NCBI GenBank assembly: GCA_032173965.1
Contig: CM063288.1
Coordinates: forward strand, 9,652,501 to 9,716,500
Length of the DNA stretch: 64,000 bases
Direction of reading: 5' to 3'
Origin: Sitta carolinensis
Lineage: Eukaryota > Chordata > Aves > Passeriformes > Sittidae
Below are positions 45,301 to 60,300 of this stretch, one piece after another; the stretch's first letter is position 1, and each line of letters opens with the position of its first letter. A model generated the notes under the pieces. It made no database searches, was not told the origin of the DNA, and saw nothing but the letters and a program-made list of their open reading frames with translations. The translations under genes and the position numbers were made by a program.

Positions 45301-48300
45301 GGGTTTGTTTCTCCATTGCAGGGGTGTCCTTGCCATGCCTACCCCACTTCCTCGGAGGGATTACACCCAGCCCAGACACACCAGTGCACAGAAGGGCCCA
45401 GCAGATGTCCAGATTTTTCCAGTGCTATGTTTCAATCCCATTTTAAGGGAACATACCAAAACCAGGAGTGAGAATATTACATTTTCCCCAAAGCAAAAGA
45501 AAAGTCTGCAAACCAAGCCTCTGTAACAAGGTCGGTGCATCACCTAAACAGCAGAGGGCACGTTTACTCCAAGACAAACAGCTGAGCATTCTGTAAATAT
45601 TTCATGGGACCCCTTGGTCACTGAGTTAAAATACAATACTGACTCATTTGCTTGTATTAGTAGCAGAGTCAGCAGCATGTTCCTTACTATATCACTCAAA
45701 ATCAAAAGGTACTATTCTCTGAAAAAATTGAAACTAATTAGAGAGAAATTAGGTGAACTCTAATTTTTAGGAAAATATCTACCACCCATCTCTGGCTAGG
45801 TCAACTTTACTTTGAGACCTTCGGGGTGACAGGCTCACACTGTCACCAGCCTCCCCTCCCCCAAAAAAGAAACAAATTATCTAGAGAAATTTCTTGATAA
45901 AATGAGCAGATAAGGATCCCACCACAGATGGATAGAGGCTACCAAAGGGAAAATAAAATTTTAAATGTCATTTGATGAAGCATCCCATGACATCAGTCTT
46001 TTGTCATGGATGGGGGATGTCTTCTGGCACCAGCATGGACTGGCTCAGCTGCTTTTGGGACTGATGGGGAAGGCACAAGGGATGCTGTACAGCATCTGTG
46101 CAGGGCAGAAGCCCTCTTTGCCCTCCTCATGGTCTTGCTGCCTGGCCCTAATGGCTGGTGGCTTCCATGGCTGAAACCGTGGGATGTCCCTGGCACTGTG
46201 TTGTAGCACCCTACACCTTCCTGGAGATGAAGTAGGTCACTTGCTTTTCCAAAAGCTAATCCACCATGTCTGTGCTGCTGGCTCAGGCTATATCACACCT
46301 GATGAAGCATCTTCCTGGTCTCTCTTACCAATCCCTGGCCACTCAGGGCAGCAGGACAGTGGTGTTGCCCATGGAGGCTGCCCCAGAGAAACCCAGGGAA
46401 ATTCCCAGAATTGTATTCATTTGCCCTGTGGTAACAGGCCAGGAAAGGCTTTCTTACAGTATGGTAAGAGGATTTTGCCAAGAGAGTGTTAGAGCCACTC
46501 TGGAGGTGGACAACCTCAGGCAGGGGGTAAAGGCATTTGCACAAAGCACTTAGGAATTCTTGGCCTGAGCTGAGTGGTGACTTGGAGCCAGTGCTGCATC
46601 CACCAAAACATTACTTACTCAACCACATCAACTGTGGAGGTGCTAACACAATATTCTTCCACAGTGGATGTTTCCTAGTGCTTATCTTGGTCTAAGTGTC
46701 TCTGAGTAGCTCTTGACATGCTAAAATGTCACAACTGAAAAAAACAGATTAGGAAGCCCAACGTACATACCTTGGCAACAGCTCAGCTCATTAATCTAGT
46801 GATGGCACTTCCAGTGACTCGGCCTGGGCTTCGTCTCTGTTTCGCACAGCAGAGACACTGGAGCAGCAACCAGAGGCTCAGTGACAGACATGTGTTGCCA
46901 ACAGCACTTTAACACCGCAGCTGGAGTTGTGCAAACTGTCTGGAGCCTTGTCAGAACCCCACACCTGAGGTGCTGCTGGATTTACTGAGGTTTAGCTCAG
47001 TCAGATCTGACTGCTGGATGACCATTTCCTTAGACAAGAGAGGTATCCTGATGGGATCTGCACAGCTGCCTTGTGACCCCCTCAGCAATACTGCAACCCC
47101 ATGAGATGTTGCAACACAGAACAGTAGGACAATTAGTCATTGTCCAGGACCCCAGGCTTGGGTGTGGATGATATTTACTGATTCACAAAGGCATACGTCT
47201 TCCCAGAAGTGGAGTTGCCTGTCCCTGTGCAGTTAACTACAGACATGTGGAAAGAGAGCCTCTGATCATCCTTAAGTGTAGGTTACTCCTGTCACTCACG
47301 TGGCTACACATGGCCCTTGAGTGCCTGCTCCTGCGCTCACATACTTCATGGGCAGGTTTGTGCCTTGTATTTTATGAAACTACAGCACAAAGCAGAAAAC
47401 TGGGAGGAGAAAATTAAAACTTAATTTCAACTTTTATGCACTTTCATTACATATTAATAAACAAAGAGGGAAAAAACCCAGTCACCAAGAGATGTTATTT
47501 CTAGTCAAAGTCTAGTCAAAGAATAGGAAATTCTCCAAGGCCTGTGTGAACAAAAATCCAGTAGTGGAATTTTGGCTCTTTTAAACATTCACCCAGAGTT
47601 TGTTTCTGCTCTCACAATATATGTTTTCCATGTTTCTTTCTATCTTTGTATTCCCTTGAAATAAAGACAAAGTGCTTCCAGAAACCTGAAATCTACTGAA
47701 TGGAATCCACTGTGGTATTTAATAAATAGCAAACAAAGCGAGATCTGAAAGGCCATAGTAGCTGTGGGACTTCATGGGTACTATGACCAGCTCACTGACT
47801 TGTGCAGGAAGTAGGGTGGAGATAAATTGCACCCACGTTTCCAGGTAATTAATATGCCTGCTTTGCATTTAGAGACTGCTCTCTTTGTCCCAGCACTGGG
47901 TGCACGTTCTCATGCACAGCGGGAAGAAGAGGGATGTCAGGTGACAGTCCTACAAGAGAAGCCAGGTGACTGGCCCTCTTATTACCTGGCTGTAGTGATG
48001 ACTCCACCTTAATGACACAGGAAAGGCACCTGAGTGTTGCTGGCTGGGACACAGCTCTTCTGCCAGCATTCCCAGCATCTATAAAACCCCTCACAAGCCT
48101 GGCCATGTGTCAGGACAAGGTGTTCCCTTCTCCTTGGGCCATCACATTGTCTCCACTCCTCAGTGGACATTCCACACAGAGCAGGGAAAGCAAAAGCAGG
48201 TGAGATGTGGATGATCACTGCACACATGGGTTGGGCTCAAGGGGTGGCACAGCTGTTTAAGTTATCTAAGCCCAGCACACTACATGTAGAAGATCGATGA

Positions 48301-51300
48301 AGCCCTGAATCAGGCCCTGGTTCTGGAACTAGCTTGTTTTACTTCTGGGTAAATGAGAAAATACTTTGGCCTCCCAGGCTGTAATACAGCCCATTTATTG
48401 TAACATGTTTGAAAAGGAGAATCAAAACACTCATAATGAAGGGAAAGAGAGAGCAATCGTGCCTTCCAGTAGGTGACTACCTCAGACCTTGACAGACCAG
48501 ACTCCCCCATGGCCTCTCCTAGGGCTTCACCAGCATTTTATGAGCCTCCCCTTGCTCTGCTCCCTCCAGATGACTTTATTTAGTTTATACTGGGTATCAG
48601 CTATCCCTTCCCCCAGTATTTCTTAGCCAGACCAACGAGATGACCACGCTCAATCCTGGCTGCAGATGTAATAAAACCAGCACAAAGCAAGGGCCTTGCT
48701 GCTCCTTGCAGGGCAGTGTGACCTTAGTAAGTCACCCCCACAACTGGTCTCTTATTTTCTCTTCCTCTGCCATTTTAAATATTTGCTTAGCCCCAGAGAG
48801 TTTTGCCATCTGTTTTTCTTCCTGTTGAACATAGACAAAATACAGAAATCCTCTGCAAATGAGCAGTGATTTTCACCTAGCTCTGCACAATCACCCTTGT
48901 CTCAGCCACCTGTTGCTCCACAGGGCAATTTTCAGTGAGTGAAAGCTTCCGCAGGCTCATGTAATAATGGGCACCGTCTTATAACAAATACATACAATTT
49001 CAGATATTACCTGTGACTGGCAAAACCTCTTTGAAAATGTAAACACAATCCTGAGAATAATGCAGCTTTAGAGGTGAGGACCATTCAATCTCCAGGATGT
49101 CAGCTGGGTCAAAAGCTTTCCTTTAGTACACATCCCAACACAATTAAAATAAAAGTGAGCTTTCAGGTTAACAGATTAGTTGGTGCACCTCAATACATTT
49201 CTCCCTCTTTTTATTTTCCCTTCAGGAGGAAGATCAGCTTTCTTCTGCAGGATGTTTATACTGCAGCCTGGCTGACAGCATCCGGGATGTCTGCTAGGAC
49301 ACAGATATCTCTGTTCTCCAGTGACCTGTCCTGTCATCACCACAAAATCACCATCTCTCTGAACCATGTCCTTGCACATTTCAGCAGGAACCTCTTTCAG
49401 CCTTGGAAAAATGTATAGAAATGCTTTGTGTGGTCATTATAAATGGGAGAAAAAAAAAATGGATCCTTCTAGCTCTTAATTGAGGAGAACCAGACACATA
49501 ACTCCTCATGATTTTAAGCTCTCTCAGGCTCTTTCAACAAGGCACTTCACTGGAACTGGTGGTTTCACAAGGGAAAAACAGTGGTGTGATGTAGCATAAT
49601 TTGGGTCCATGCATCGGCATTAGCTTTGCCTGAGATACAGGTACATTCACACAACTGGTTTGACCATTGGCAGTATCTTGACAGTAAAGCAACTCCCACT
49701 CTGCTTAAAAAAAAGGGGAAACATAATTTCTGATTTTCAAATAAAGTGCAGGTTGTGGTACAACATTTGACTGACTTGGCAGCTCAAGTGTGTACTGCCA
49801 CGGCGAGGGGTGTTTTTAATATAGAAAGGCACTACATTTATCAGCAGCTGACACACTTGTATTATTGTTGGAGTGAGGTCCCAGGTGGGAAGCAGAGACT
49901 GAGGGCTGCTACATAAGCCTCCAGCTCAATGGGAGCTTGTTACTGAACTCCTTCCACAGCACCCACTGCAGAAGAAGCCCAAACTCCAGTTCAAGGCTTG
50001 ACAAAACCAGAATTGTCAGTTTTTGTGATTCACACTAAATTGGCACACATTTCTCTGAGCAATACAGACCCACCAACTCCCCTTGCAGCAAAGGCATTTC
50101 AAAACGGACACATGTTCTTGGGAAAAAAATAACCACAAGGATGATTGTCTCTACCTCCATACTAGTATTGGGGTCAAGGTCATCGCACTCTGATTCCTCT
50201 GAGCTGTTTGTCTCCTTGTTTGGCAGCATGAAGAGGAAGAAAGAGAACAAGAGATTAGAAAAGAGATTGGTTAGTCAGGGCAGAGCAGCACAGTTGTGAG
50301 CAGCATGGAAATGGATAACAGTAGGGAAAATGCTCCTAAAACACAAACAAGAATCTGACAACAAAACAAGGGAAGCTAAGGCAAAGACATGCTTTTGCCA
50401 GAGAAGCAGCAGTGATTCTGCAGTTCTTTCAGGTAGTGAAAATAAGGAGGAAGCAAGAGGAGGAAGAACTGTGCCACCATGCTGGAGCAGCCACTTCCCT
50501 CAGGCCCAGTCCTTCCTCATCTGGAGGGTGCGAGGGCGCCCGGGATGCAGTGTCAGGTTCCTCCCTTTGCACATGCCAGGGCTATTGCACCAGGCTTGTA
50601 AGACAGAAAGCCTCTGTAAAGGAAAACATTTCATCATGGGCTCTCCTGGACAGGGATGGATCCAAAGGACATGCTCAAGTGCTTTCCTGAATCAAGGCTG
50701 GGCTTTGGTTGTGTCAAAATCACAAGGGTTTGCTTGCCTCTGTTGGGAGGGAAAGCCCCAGATTAGTCCTGAGCAGGCCTCATGGTCGGTTTATAGGGAT
50801 GGATCCTCTGAGTTGGAGCACAGTAGCCAGGCACCCAGAGCAGAAGATGGAGCTTAACCCCACAGTTCTCAACCTTTTCCATACTGAGAGATCTCAGAGA
50901 AAGAGAGAGAGACGCAGACACACACACACACACACACATACACAGACACACACGAGACCTTCTCCTGGCAAGACAGAGTCAGCATCTCTGCCCTGTCTGA
51001 TAACATGGAAAGAAAAAGGTCACTGAGACCATCTCCCTAGACCAAAAACCTTAAGAATCCCCAGGCTGGGAACCTCTTATCTCAACATCTGGTGAAATAT
51101 TGACCTAAAGAAAACTCATCAGCAAGGCCATTGGTTCACCCAGTGGCTTTCTCACTGCTGCAGCTGCTCATATGAAGCTGCAGACCAGGCTAGATCAGAG
51201 GTCAGTAAATCACTAGTGTCCCAATTTTAAGTTATTTAACCATGTATATAGTTGGGTATTATTTAATGAGTATTAAGTAATGAGTATTACTTACATGTGG

Positions 51301-54300
51301 GATGCCAGGAAAAAGAAAACAAAAAACATAGACTGCATTTTATCTTGCATGCAAAAATCCTGCTAAAATGGATACTACAAAAAAAGGAACAAAAAAAAGA
51401 TAACTGAAGTTGAAAAAAAAAGCCAACCAAAACCCAAACTCAAAATTGCCACCCCCTCCCTCTCTCAGGAGAGGATGCTACAGGGGGTGGAAAGGATGGG
51501 AAGCAGGAGAGCAGCACAGAGCTTTCAGATGGCCTTACTCACTTTAACAGAGACTTTGTTCCCCAGAATATCCTTGGATTTACGTGGCCCATTAGCTTCA
51601 TTTTTGCCACTGCTCTCCTTTTCCGCCCGCTTTCTCATGCGCAGGGTATGCCATGAACATGACTTCCTGTTGTACCAAAAAACGCAGCAATCAAATGGCA
51701 AATCATAGCAGGAAGAAAGGTTTTGGAAAGGGGAACCAGCATCCACATTGGCAATTACTGCAATTCCCTAGAAGGTGAAAGCCATTGGCAGGCAATATGC
51801 CTGTCTCAATCTCAGCAATGAGAGCTGAAGTTAAAAAACAAACCAAAGAGTTCTGCAAAGCAGATGTTGTGCCACACTTGCTGTATAAATGCATGGAGCA
51901 GGAAAAAAAATGTCCATGATGGAAGCACAGGCAACTCAAACTTGGTCATCTGGTTTCAGGGACTTTGTCTTGCATTGCCACAAATAGAAATTTATTTTAA
52001 TTTCGCTGCATTTAAAAGACCAACTTGGTCCTCAGTCTCATTGGTTAAAAGCAGTGTAACAAATATAAATATGTAAGAATGGTCCTAATAGATTACTTAG
52101 CATAATAAATTTTAAAAAATTAAGAAACTCAAGTTGTTGCTCACTACATGTTGCTCAGAACACAAACAGTTCAATAAATAGGAGCTGCATTATTAATTTT
52201 CCAAGAGATAAGTAATTTCCTAGAATGACAAGCTCTGCTGTGCCTTTTAAGACTAAGAATTTCCCATTTGACTTTGCCAATACAGTTAACGAGGACATCA
52301 GTCAGCCCATGGGTTTTGGCTAGCATCACAGCAGGCACCATATCCATTAAATTTTTCACCCCTTATTACTGCTCCTATGATCTTACTCTTGGAAAAAAAT
52401 AAAAAGACCAATATCACCGTTTGTAAGAGCAATGCTGTGTTGACAAGAGAATTGCATATCAAAGCAGACATAAGAAAAATTCAAAACAGTTCTTGATATG
52501 GATTTCATTTGGTTAAAACAGTGGACAGGTTGGGGGGGAATTTGGGGAGGGGTATGTTGTCCAAAGCATAAAGCTCTCGGAACAGCAGTGTGATGAGCAG
52601 GGATCCAGGTTCAAAGCATCTGCCCACCTTTAAGTCATGCAAATTTGATTTGCATGTTTAAGCCCAATGTTTGGCACATGTCACGTCTACAGTACCTTGA
52701 TACATTTTACAAAGGAAGTTGTATGAAATCCAGGGATCACCTGTGATGCCAATAAAACGCAGTATGTTAGCAAGGTAGGACCCAAAGGATGCCCCACACA
52801 GCTGACGCTCCCCCATGAACACTGCGCCTGACTCCTGCTTTTACCTCAGCACCTGATGGGAGCTGTACAATAGCTCAGTTAAAGAACAAACAAACCCTGC
52901 CACAGCCACAAGACTGAACTGGGTCATGGCAACTGCTTTTGCAGTCAGGATTAGAGGCTGCACTAACTCAGCCTGTATGAGCAGTCGTGTCTGAGCACAG
53001 GGAGCACCAGGGCACCCAGCTCGGCTCAGACAGGCACCAAGTGCTGACTGGTATTTGGGCGTTTCTGGACAAGGGCCAAACGAGAACTGCAGAGCAGGGG
53101 AAGTTATCCAACACTTCAGACTGTTATGTTTTCCTTTAGGATATATAAGTCAAAAATGTGGCAGATGGGGCTCTCTGATCTATATAATGAATACAGGTGA
53201 ATAATTTATGGTGCCAACACTGCTGGATTGACTTTATATTTTGTGTACAGTATTTGTCACAGAAGAAACAGTTTTATTACTTAAACAGAGTAGTCACTGT
53301 GATCTGGTGGACCAGATAGGGTTGAAGATAGCACAGCTCCTGGTTGTTTTTTTACTCATAGGACTCTCTTATTCAAGCATCTTTTTGTTTTCAGGGTTGT
53401 TCTAGCTGTTAAGAGTCTGAAAACATCATTTAGGACTTTAAATCTCACTGCAATGACAAAGAGAGAAGTGCAATTCATGTGTCTTTCAATTTTGTCACAC
53501 CTTCCTAGCCATGATTCATCTGCCTACAGAATTTGATGCAGAATTTTACTGTACAGCTGCCATGAAATCAATCTTCACCAGGAGTCTGGTACTGTGGATG
53601 ATTCTAAGAGCATGTGGTTGCATATTGTGGCTAGAGAGGAACCCGGGAATGGCCGTGGCGGATGTGCAAGAGATGTGCCAAGCAATTCCTTTGGCTTAAC
53701 ATGCAACTCCAGGTAGCATTCATTACTGACAGGTAAAGTCATCGTTTCTCTTAACTGAAACAGCAGCAGAGATCAAGTTATTATTTTCAGTGAATCTCTC
53801 ACAAAATCTTTCCTCGTGTTCAATTCTGCGCCTCCAGGTATTTGCGAAAGGTAACACAATTTGTAGCATACATCATGCATTACCATCTAGCCATTTTAGA
53901 TGTTAAAAGAAATCAACGGTATTACTGAAAAGAGGGTTGTACCTTCTGTATTTAATACCAAAAAACCACTTTCTTGCATTAGTCATTTCAGACTGACAAA
54001 TTTCTAAAAATCAGAAAAGAAAAATATATATCCACACATTTGTTAAATAAGCAACAAAATATTATAAACAAAATTAAAATCAAAACAAAACAAAATCAAA
54101 CAAAAGAAAAGGTCAAACTAATTCTTTTACCTCATTAAAACATGCTCGTGGTGAAAATTTATTTTACATATTTAAAATAGTACATTTAAAATTAGTTACA
54201 TTACAGGTACAATGATGAACATTGCGACTATCCATTATATTGCACAACCTGACTTCATCAATGTGAGTTTGTTTCTTTTTTTTTTTAAATAGTGCAAAAT

Positions 54301-57300
54301 ACTTTATACAGGAATGTACTTGGATGGGGGTCTTGCAAACCAAAAAATATATTACAAAAGTTACTGCAAACAGAAAAAAAAAAACCAAAACAAATTAAAA
54401 AAAAAAAAATACAAGCTGTACAAGGAAATTGCCATAGACAACAAAATCTCTCCTCCTTGAGAAGCAAACCTCAGTCCAACACAGAGCCTGGATTTTTGTG
54501 TTTGGTTTTTTTTATCTAGATGCTGTTATAACCAATATATAGATCAGTAACTTAATACAACATAAATATAAGTCCAGTCCAAGCAGGTCCATGTTGGTGT
54601 AAAATGGTGTCACGTAAAGCATATCTTTAACCGTCTATCATTTTATTTCTCTCCAAAGTATAAACAAAATCCCACAAAATGAAAATAAGCAAAACCCGAG
54701 CTATCCACCATGGCTGCCCGACGCTGCGAATTGACCACTCAGCTTGTTCCAATGGCACTGTAGATAAAAATCAGCAGGATTTCCCTACCATTTGGGTTTG
54801 TTTATTTTTATTTATTTATTTTATTTTCCTCAAAAAATCCACATAGTGCTCTCAGCGAAGCCAATAGGGCACTTACTTGATGCTTCCATCGCTATTATCT
54901 GTAGTGGATTTAGGGAGGGGAGCCAAGATACTGCCAGGGATCCATCCTTCAGCGGCTGGAGAGTGGTCATTTGCGGGCTGGTACACCAGGAACATGTTCT
55001 GCTGGTTGATAGCAAGGATCTGAACCACCTCTCCTTGATTCACACAGATCTCATCCTCCTTCAGTGCATAGTAATCTTTAATCACCACCATGGAAGAGGT
55101 CCCATTGCACCCTCCCAAATCAGTCTGCAAATGGACACAACACAAACCGGTGAGCGGTCGGCGCGGAGGAACCTGCCCTTTCCAGCAGCGATCCCACTAC
55201 TTCATGTCCAGCCTAACCAGACCAGGGAAAAAGACACAGAACATTTGGAAGTTCACAGAAAAGGATTTTGGCAGAAAAGGATTTTAAAGATCTGAAAGGT
55301 GGCAGTAGCCTAATACAAACCAGTCTCCTATTTCACACCAGCGTTCAAAGCTGCTAACGACTGAGCCCTGGGTGTTCTCATCTGCAGGGGTGTTACAGAT
55401 GGATGGTCTGCACTGAGCCCAACGGGGAGAAAGACCAACGAAGATGAGTGAATACTCACAGTTAAATATAGGTCAGACTGAAAGTGGCTTTGGTCAACCT
55501 CAGTCAGCAGCAGGGTCCAAACACAGTTGGTGGCTCTTTGGTGGTTTGTGTGCAGTGCACATATACCCAAATTATGACCTTCAGCTGGCCCCCTGTGAAC
55601 TGTTACGTGGGAAAAAGATCTAAGCTCTTCCCTACCACAGACTTTTCATGAATAGGTGGTTAATGGATATTAGAGAAGTCTGAATATTACTTCTGCCAGT
55701 ACTGCAAATGGATATTTAGTTCACCAGATCTACAAGCACAGTGACCTGAAAAACACCAAGATCAGTGCTCCAGGGTCAGGCTCTGTCTCCGTTTCCCAGA
55801 TAAAGTGGCACCCATGTGGATGCCAGGGCTTTTGCACGAGCTGTTTAATCCCAAATCATGTTAAGCCATTGCGTCAGTATGTTGATTCCTGTCGACCTGG
55901 TTAGCTGTTAATTAAAGCTAACATCATGGACCACCTGTGGCATAAGAAATGGGCTGTGATATCATGTTTTATCAGATGAGCTCAGTACCTTGCTTTGTTC
56001 ATACTTGTCTCCGGGCTGTGAGTGCTCATACCCTGTGCTGCCGTTGGAGGTAGATATCTTCAGGGGTGGGAGAGATGGGTTACGGCTTGTAGCCTTCAGA
56101 GGCTTCTCAGACCCTACTGGGATAGAGGAATGGGGCCTGGTGTTGGGCTGGGGGACCCTGCCGGCCTGGGGCCGCAGCACCGCTGAGCTGCACTCCTTGC
56201 GTTGGTACTCGATGGGCGATTGCAGCGCTGCAAGAGAGGACAAGAGTCAGCCACGTGCTCCCAACAGCCTTGCCAGGGGCTGCAGAGGTGTTCAAACACG
56301 TGGGATGGTTCAAACAGGACAGACTCACACACTGCAAACCAAACAGCAACAGGAGATGTCGCCCACGGAAGCACACGGCACGTTCGTGGCTAGACAGGAC
56401 ACAAGCACTTTGTGCTGTGCATGAACTGAACACAGCACTCCATGCTGATGTGAAGAACAGCTTCTCTAACCTACACAGTGAGTAGGCTAAAATGTTTGCC
56501 ATTTATAGCATACATAATTGCATTCATTTTCTTTGAAATTGCACTAATTAATCACATCCTGTAGTCAAAGTAAATGAAAGCCTGACTAAGAGGTGCACAG
56601 CACATTTGCAGTGAATTCTGCTATCAGAAAACACAGGTCAAGACCTCTAAGTCTCATTTGCATACTCCAAAGAAAGTGTGAATATTAAATACTCTTTGGA
56701 CGAGATGCACTGCAACTTGGCTCTCAATGTGCTTTCTACGTTAACTGCTTCAGTTCAAGGAAATTGCTGGAACTGGCCAGAAAGTGAGGAAGTATAGATG
56801 GTACCATGACATTAATCCCACTCCAGAAAGAACCCAACAGGCAGCACTACACAGCTGCATAAGCCATGAAAAATAAAGTCTGCTTATGAGAGTAGATTTT
56901 ATAGTCATGGAGAGAGCTTGCACTGGGAAATGGAAGGAAAAAAAAAAAAAAAAAAAAAAAACAGATCATAAATAAATAAATAATTTGTTATGTTTGGAAG
57001 AGAAGAGATCAGGGCTGGGACTCCACTGTGAGCAGATTTGCTGGGCTCAGGCTACCAGCCCCAGACCTATGGGCTTGGTTTTTTGCATGTCATGTGGCTT
57101 TAACAGATGATTTATAGTCAGTTAATACTGCGTACATGCACCAGACTAAACCTACTGGAATGCAGAGAGACTAGTCTAGCAAGAGGCAGACAGAGGACAT
57201 AATGTCACAGCATCAGCCCCACCAGGGAACCACAACATAAGGAATGTGTTTCCCAACAAAATGAAAAGGAAAGAAAACCAGAAAAGCTTAGCACCAGACA

Positions 57301-60300
57301 GCACATTCTCTAGCATTCCCCTTCCAGAGAAAGGCAGGACAACTCAAGAAAACACTTCCTACTAAAGAACAAATGACTAGAAAATCAAGGAGGATGCCAG
57401 ATCACCATTTTCTTCAAAATGACACAGACATAGATCTGTAGAAATCTGGAAGATGACTTGTCCGTAAAACCTGACCCTTGTCACAAAAGAAGATTGCATT
57501 TATGCCACACTGACTGCCAGTTTCACTTGTTTACCTCAGCTGCAGCTGGAAATGGTTTGGTCCTGCTGCAGACCAGCCACAGAGGGCAAGGAAGGCTGGG
57601 GAGAACTTTGACAATGATTTTGACAGTGACATTTTTCTACTGTATACAGTAAATAAGGCTGCAAGGTCATTAGCAGTAAGATCTGAATGGATACTTATCA
57701 ATCTATCTTGAAACAATCTACTGTACTCAGTACTTTTAAAGGGTATTTAATTGAGAGTCCATTTCTGACTACTAATTTCACCATGAATTATCACAGTGGT
57801 GTCTAGCTTCTGTTAAACATCTGTCAGCATTCTTAGAAGCTTCTGGCAAAAGTCATTGTCCATCTACTTGCATGCTTTCTCTTTCCCCCAGACTTGATTA
57901 ACAAAGGGTACAGATGAATGGCATTTTCCTTATGAAACATGTCCAGCAGTGATAGTTTTTCTATACAGCTTGCTTCCTAAAGAACAGTCACATCAGCCCA
58001 TCATTTGATCCACAGCCCGTTTCTCAAGCTTAGCAGCTTTTACTTTTCCATGGAAAAATATTAAAAATTTGAATATTATACTTTTACACTAATGAAGTTT
58101 GGATGCAAATCCTATGGTACATAGCCCCTACTCTTCAGGACTTCTTTGGTGAAGAGAGAAAAATCAGAGACAGCTGGGCAAGAACTCAAGGGGAATATTT
58201 TGTTATTAAGTTTACACGGCATTGGCTCAGTGTGGATTTAATATGATTTTAAGGACAGAAAACATCTGCTTTAATGAAATGCAAAGCTAAAGAACATATT
58301 TAAAGATTACTCAACCTCAATAAGATTACATTCTAAAAGCCACTTAAAATATTCTGGACTGGACAGGCTCTACTGGATACAGTATCATTTTCTTGGATCT
58401 TGTTTATAGTTTTAAGGTAAATCCTTGAGCTTGAGTTTTAATAGAAACTTATTTTTACTTTTCCTTTAGAGATAGTGATGATTATGTTCCTAACCCATCA
58501 AATTGCTTGCTTGCCTCATAGAAGAGAGGCTGAATAGGGGCTATGAAGATGACTCAGTAGAGAAAGAGGCTCACAGGGCAGTAAGTCCTGTGAAGGTAAG
58601 ATGGAATACTTAAAAAATAAAAAGAACAGGCAAGAAAGATATGGGAGGGACAGAAAACCCCTGCATTAGTGCCTGCAGAGCTCTCACAAGGCTTTTAAAA
58701 AAAAAGTCTGTAGCTAAAAAAATCTGTTAGTGGAACTTATTTTTATTCCAATAATTCCTCAGTCAAAGCCGACTGCACTGACATAAACCCATCAAGTTTT
58801 GGTACCAACTGGCCAAACTGGAGAACTTAGACTCTTCATCTCACCAATGTATTGAAGGAATCATTTTACAATGGTTGTATGAGGCTGTTTCTATTCCAAG
58901 TCACAAAAACCCAGTATCAAGTTGTGGCATCATGGGTGAAATACATTTCCCTTCCCAGCTCAGCCATAGATTCTGAACTGTCACAAACAACTTCTGCATG
59001 TAACCCCTTCCCAGTTAACTTCTGAAAAGTAAAATTAAGCTGAATTAAAATTTTTAAAACCTCCACATTGAAGAAAAGGGAACCTTTGTTTTGATGTCAA
59101 CTGAAAGACTCTTCCCATTTTGCAACAAAAAATCCACAAAACCAAATAACAAAACGCCAAGACAAAAAAAACCCCAAACAAACAAAAACTAACATATTGT
59201 GCCAAGCCCAAACATCTTGATTCAAGCAAATATGTTTTATTACTGAACAAGTATTAAGTTAATAAATGTAGAACTCTAATATAAGCTCCATAAAATAAGC
59301 TGTTTTGAAATGAATAGTGCAAAGCAATCTTGGAGGCATCCAAAGCTACCTTGTTGCTTCCAAACAAAGAAAACAGATAGTATTTTTAGATTCTTTCTCT
59401 AGTCCTGTTCCATTCTCTTCATCCACTCAGGAGTGAGAACAAGCTAAAATTGTTAACTGAATTTGATTCCTCTGTATATTCAAATTACACACTTGTGTTG
59501 ATTGTGCGTGTGTGTCTGGTTTTTGAGAGTTTTTTTTTTTTAACATAGCTTTAATCTCAAATATTATTTCAGAACACCTCAAATCTATTTCTACAGCAAA
59601 ACTGATACTTTGGAAAGGCCCCTTTTCATGCACAGCTCCCATGGTTCCTAGGAGAAATGAACCCTTGCCCTTGTTTCCTTGCTCTTTCCTTGGTTTTTGT
59701 TTTTTTTAAATTGAAAGCTGCTGCTGCCCTGCAGGGGGTGCATGGTGAGGCAGCCTTCATCCCACCTCACATCTCAGCTGGCTGCACAAAGTGATGTCTA
59801 ACAGGAGGCTCTGGGGGATAAATCTCGCTCTGAGTAAAAGAGAGATGCTGTGTAGACACAGTGGCAACTTGGCTTCATCATGAGCTTGAGATGGCTCCTG
59901 ATTTAAAATCTCACTGTACAATGGAAAACAACAGGTGACAGAGCCCAGTAAACCCCAGTACAAAAGCATCACCCACAGCAGGACCTGAGGAACACAAGCC
60001 CAACTCACGCTGGCTCAAAACTTTTTTCACAAACAAGGACATAAAGATTCGAAATCCCATTTAGCATTACAGTTTGGGAAACAGAACAAAGACCACGTAC
60101 GTACCGTTTAGAAAATCTCGTTGTGTATCCAGGACCTGGTTGATGTCCTGTACCCAAGCTTGTTGAATTTCTGGATTAGCTGCTTGCAAAATGACTCTCT
60201 CTGATGTTTCCCGGCTCATTAGAGCAAACTTGCAGTGATCATTGTCCACATTTTCTTCAATGATAAGGTAGTTCATCTGAAACAAGCCAAGGTAAGCATT

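Noticed and set aside
56938..56985. Poly(A) tract as the tail of a processed pseudogene
   Set aside because: The upstream sequence resembles no gene and no target-site duplication is visible. It reads as a simple repeat.
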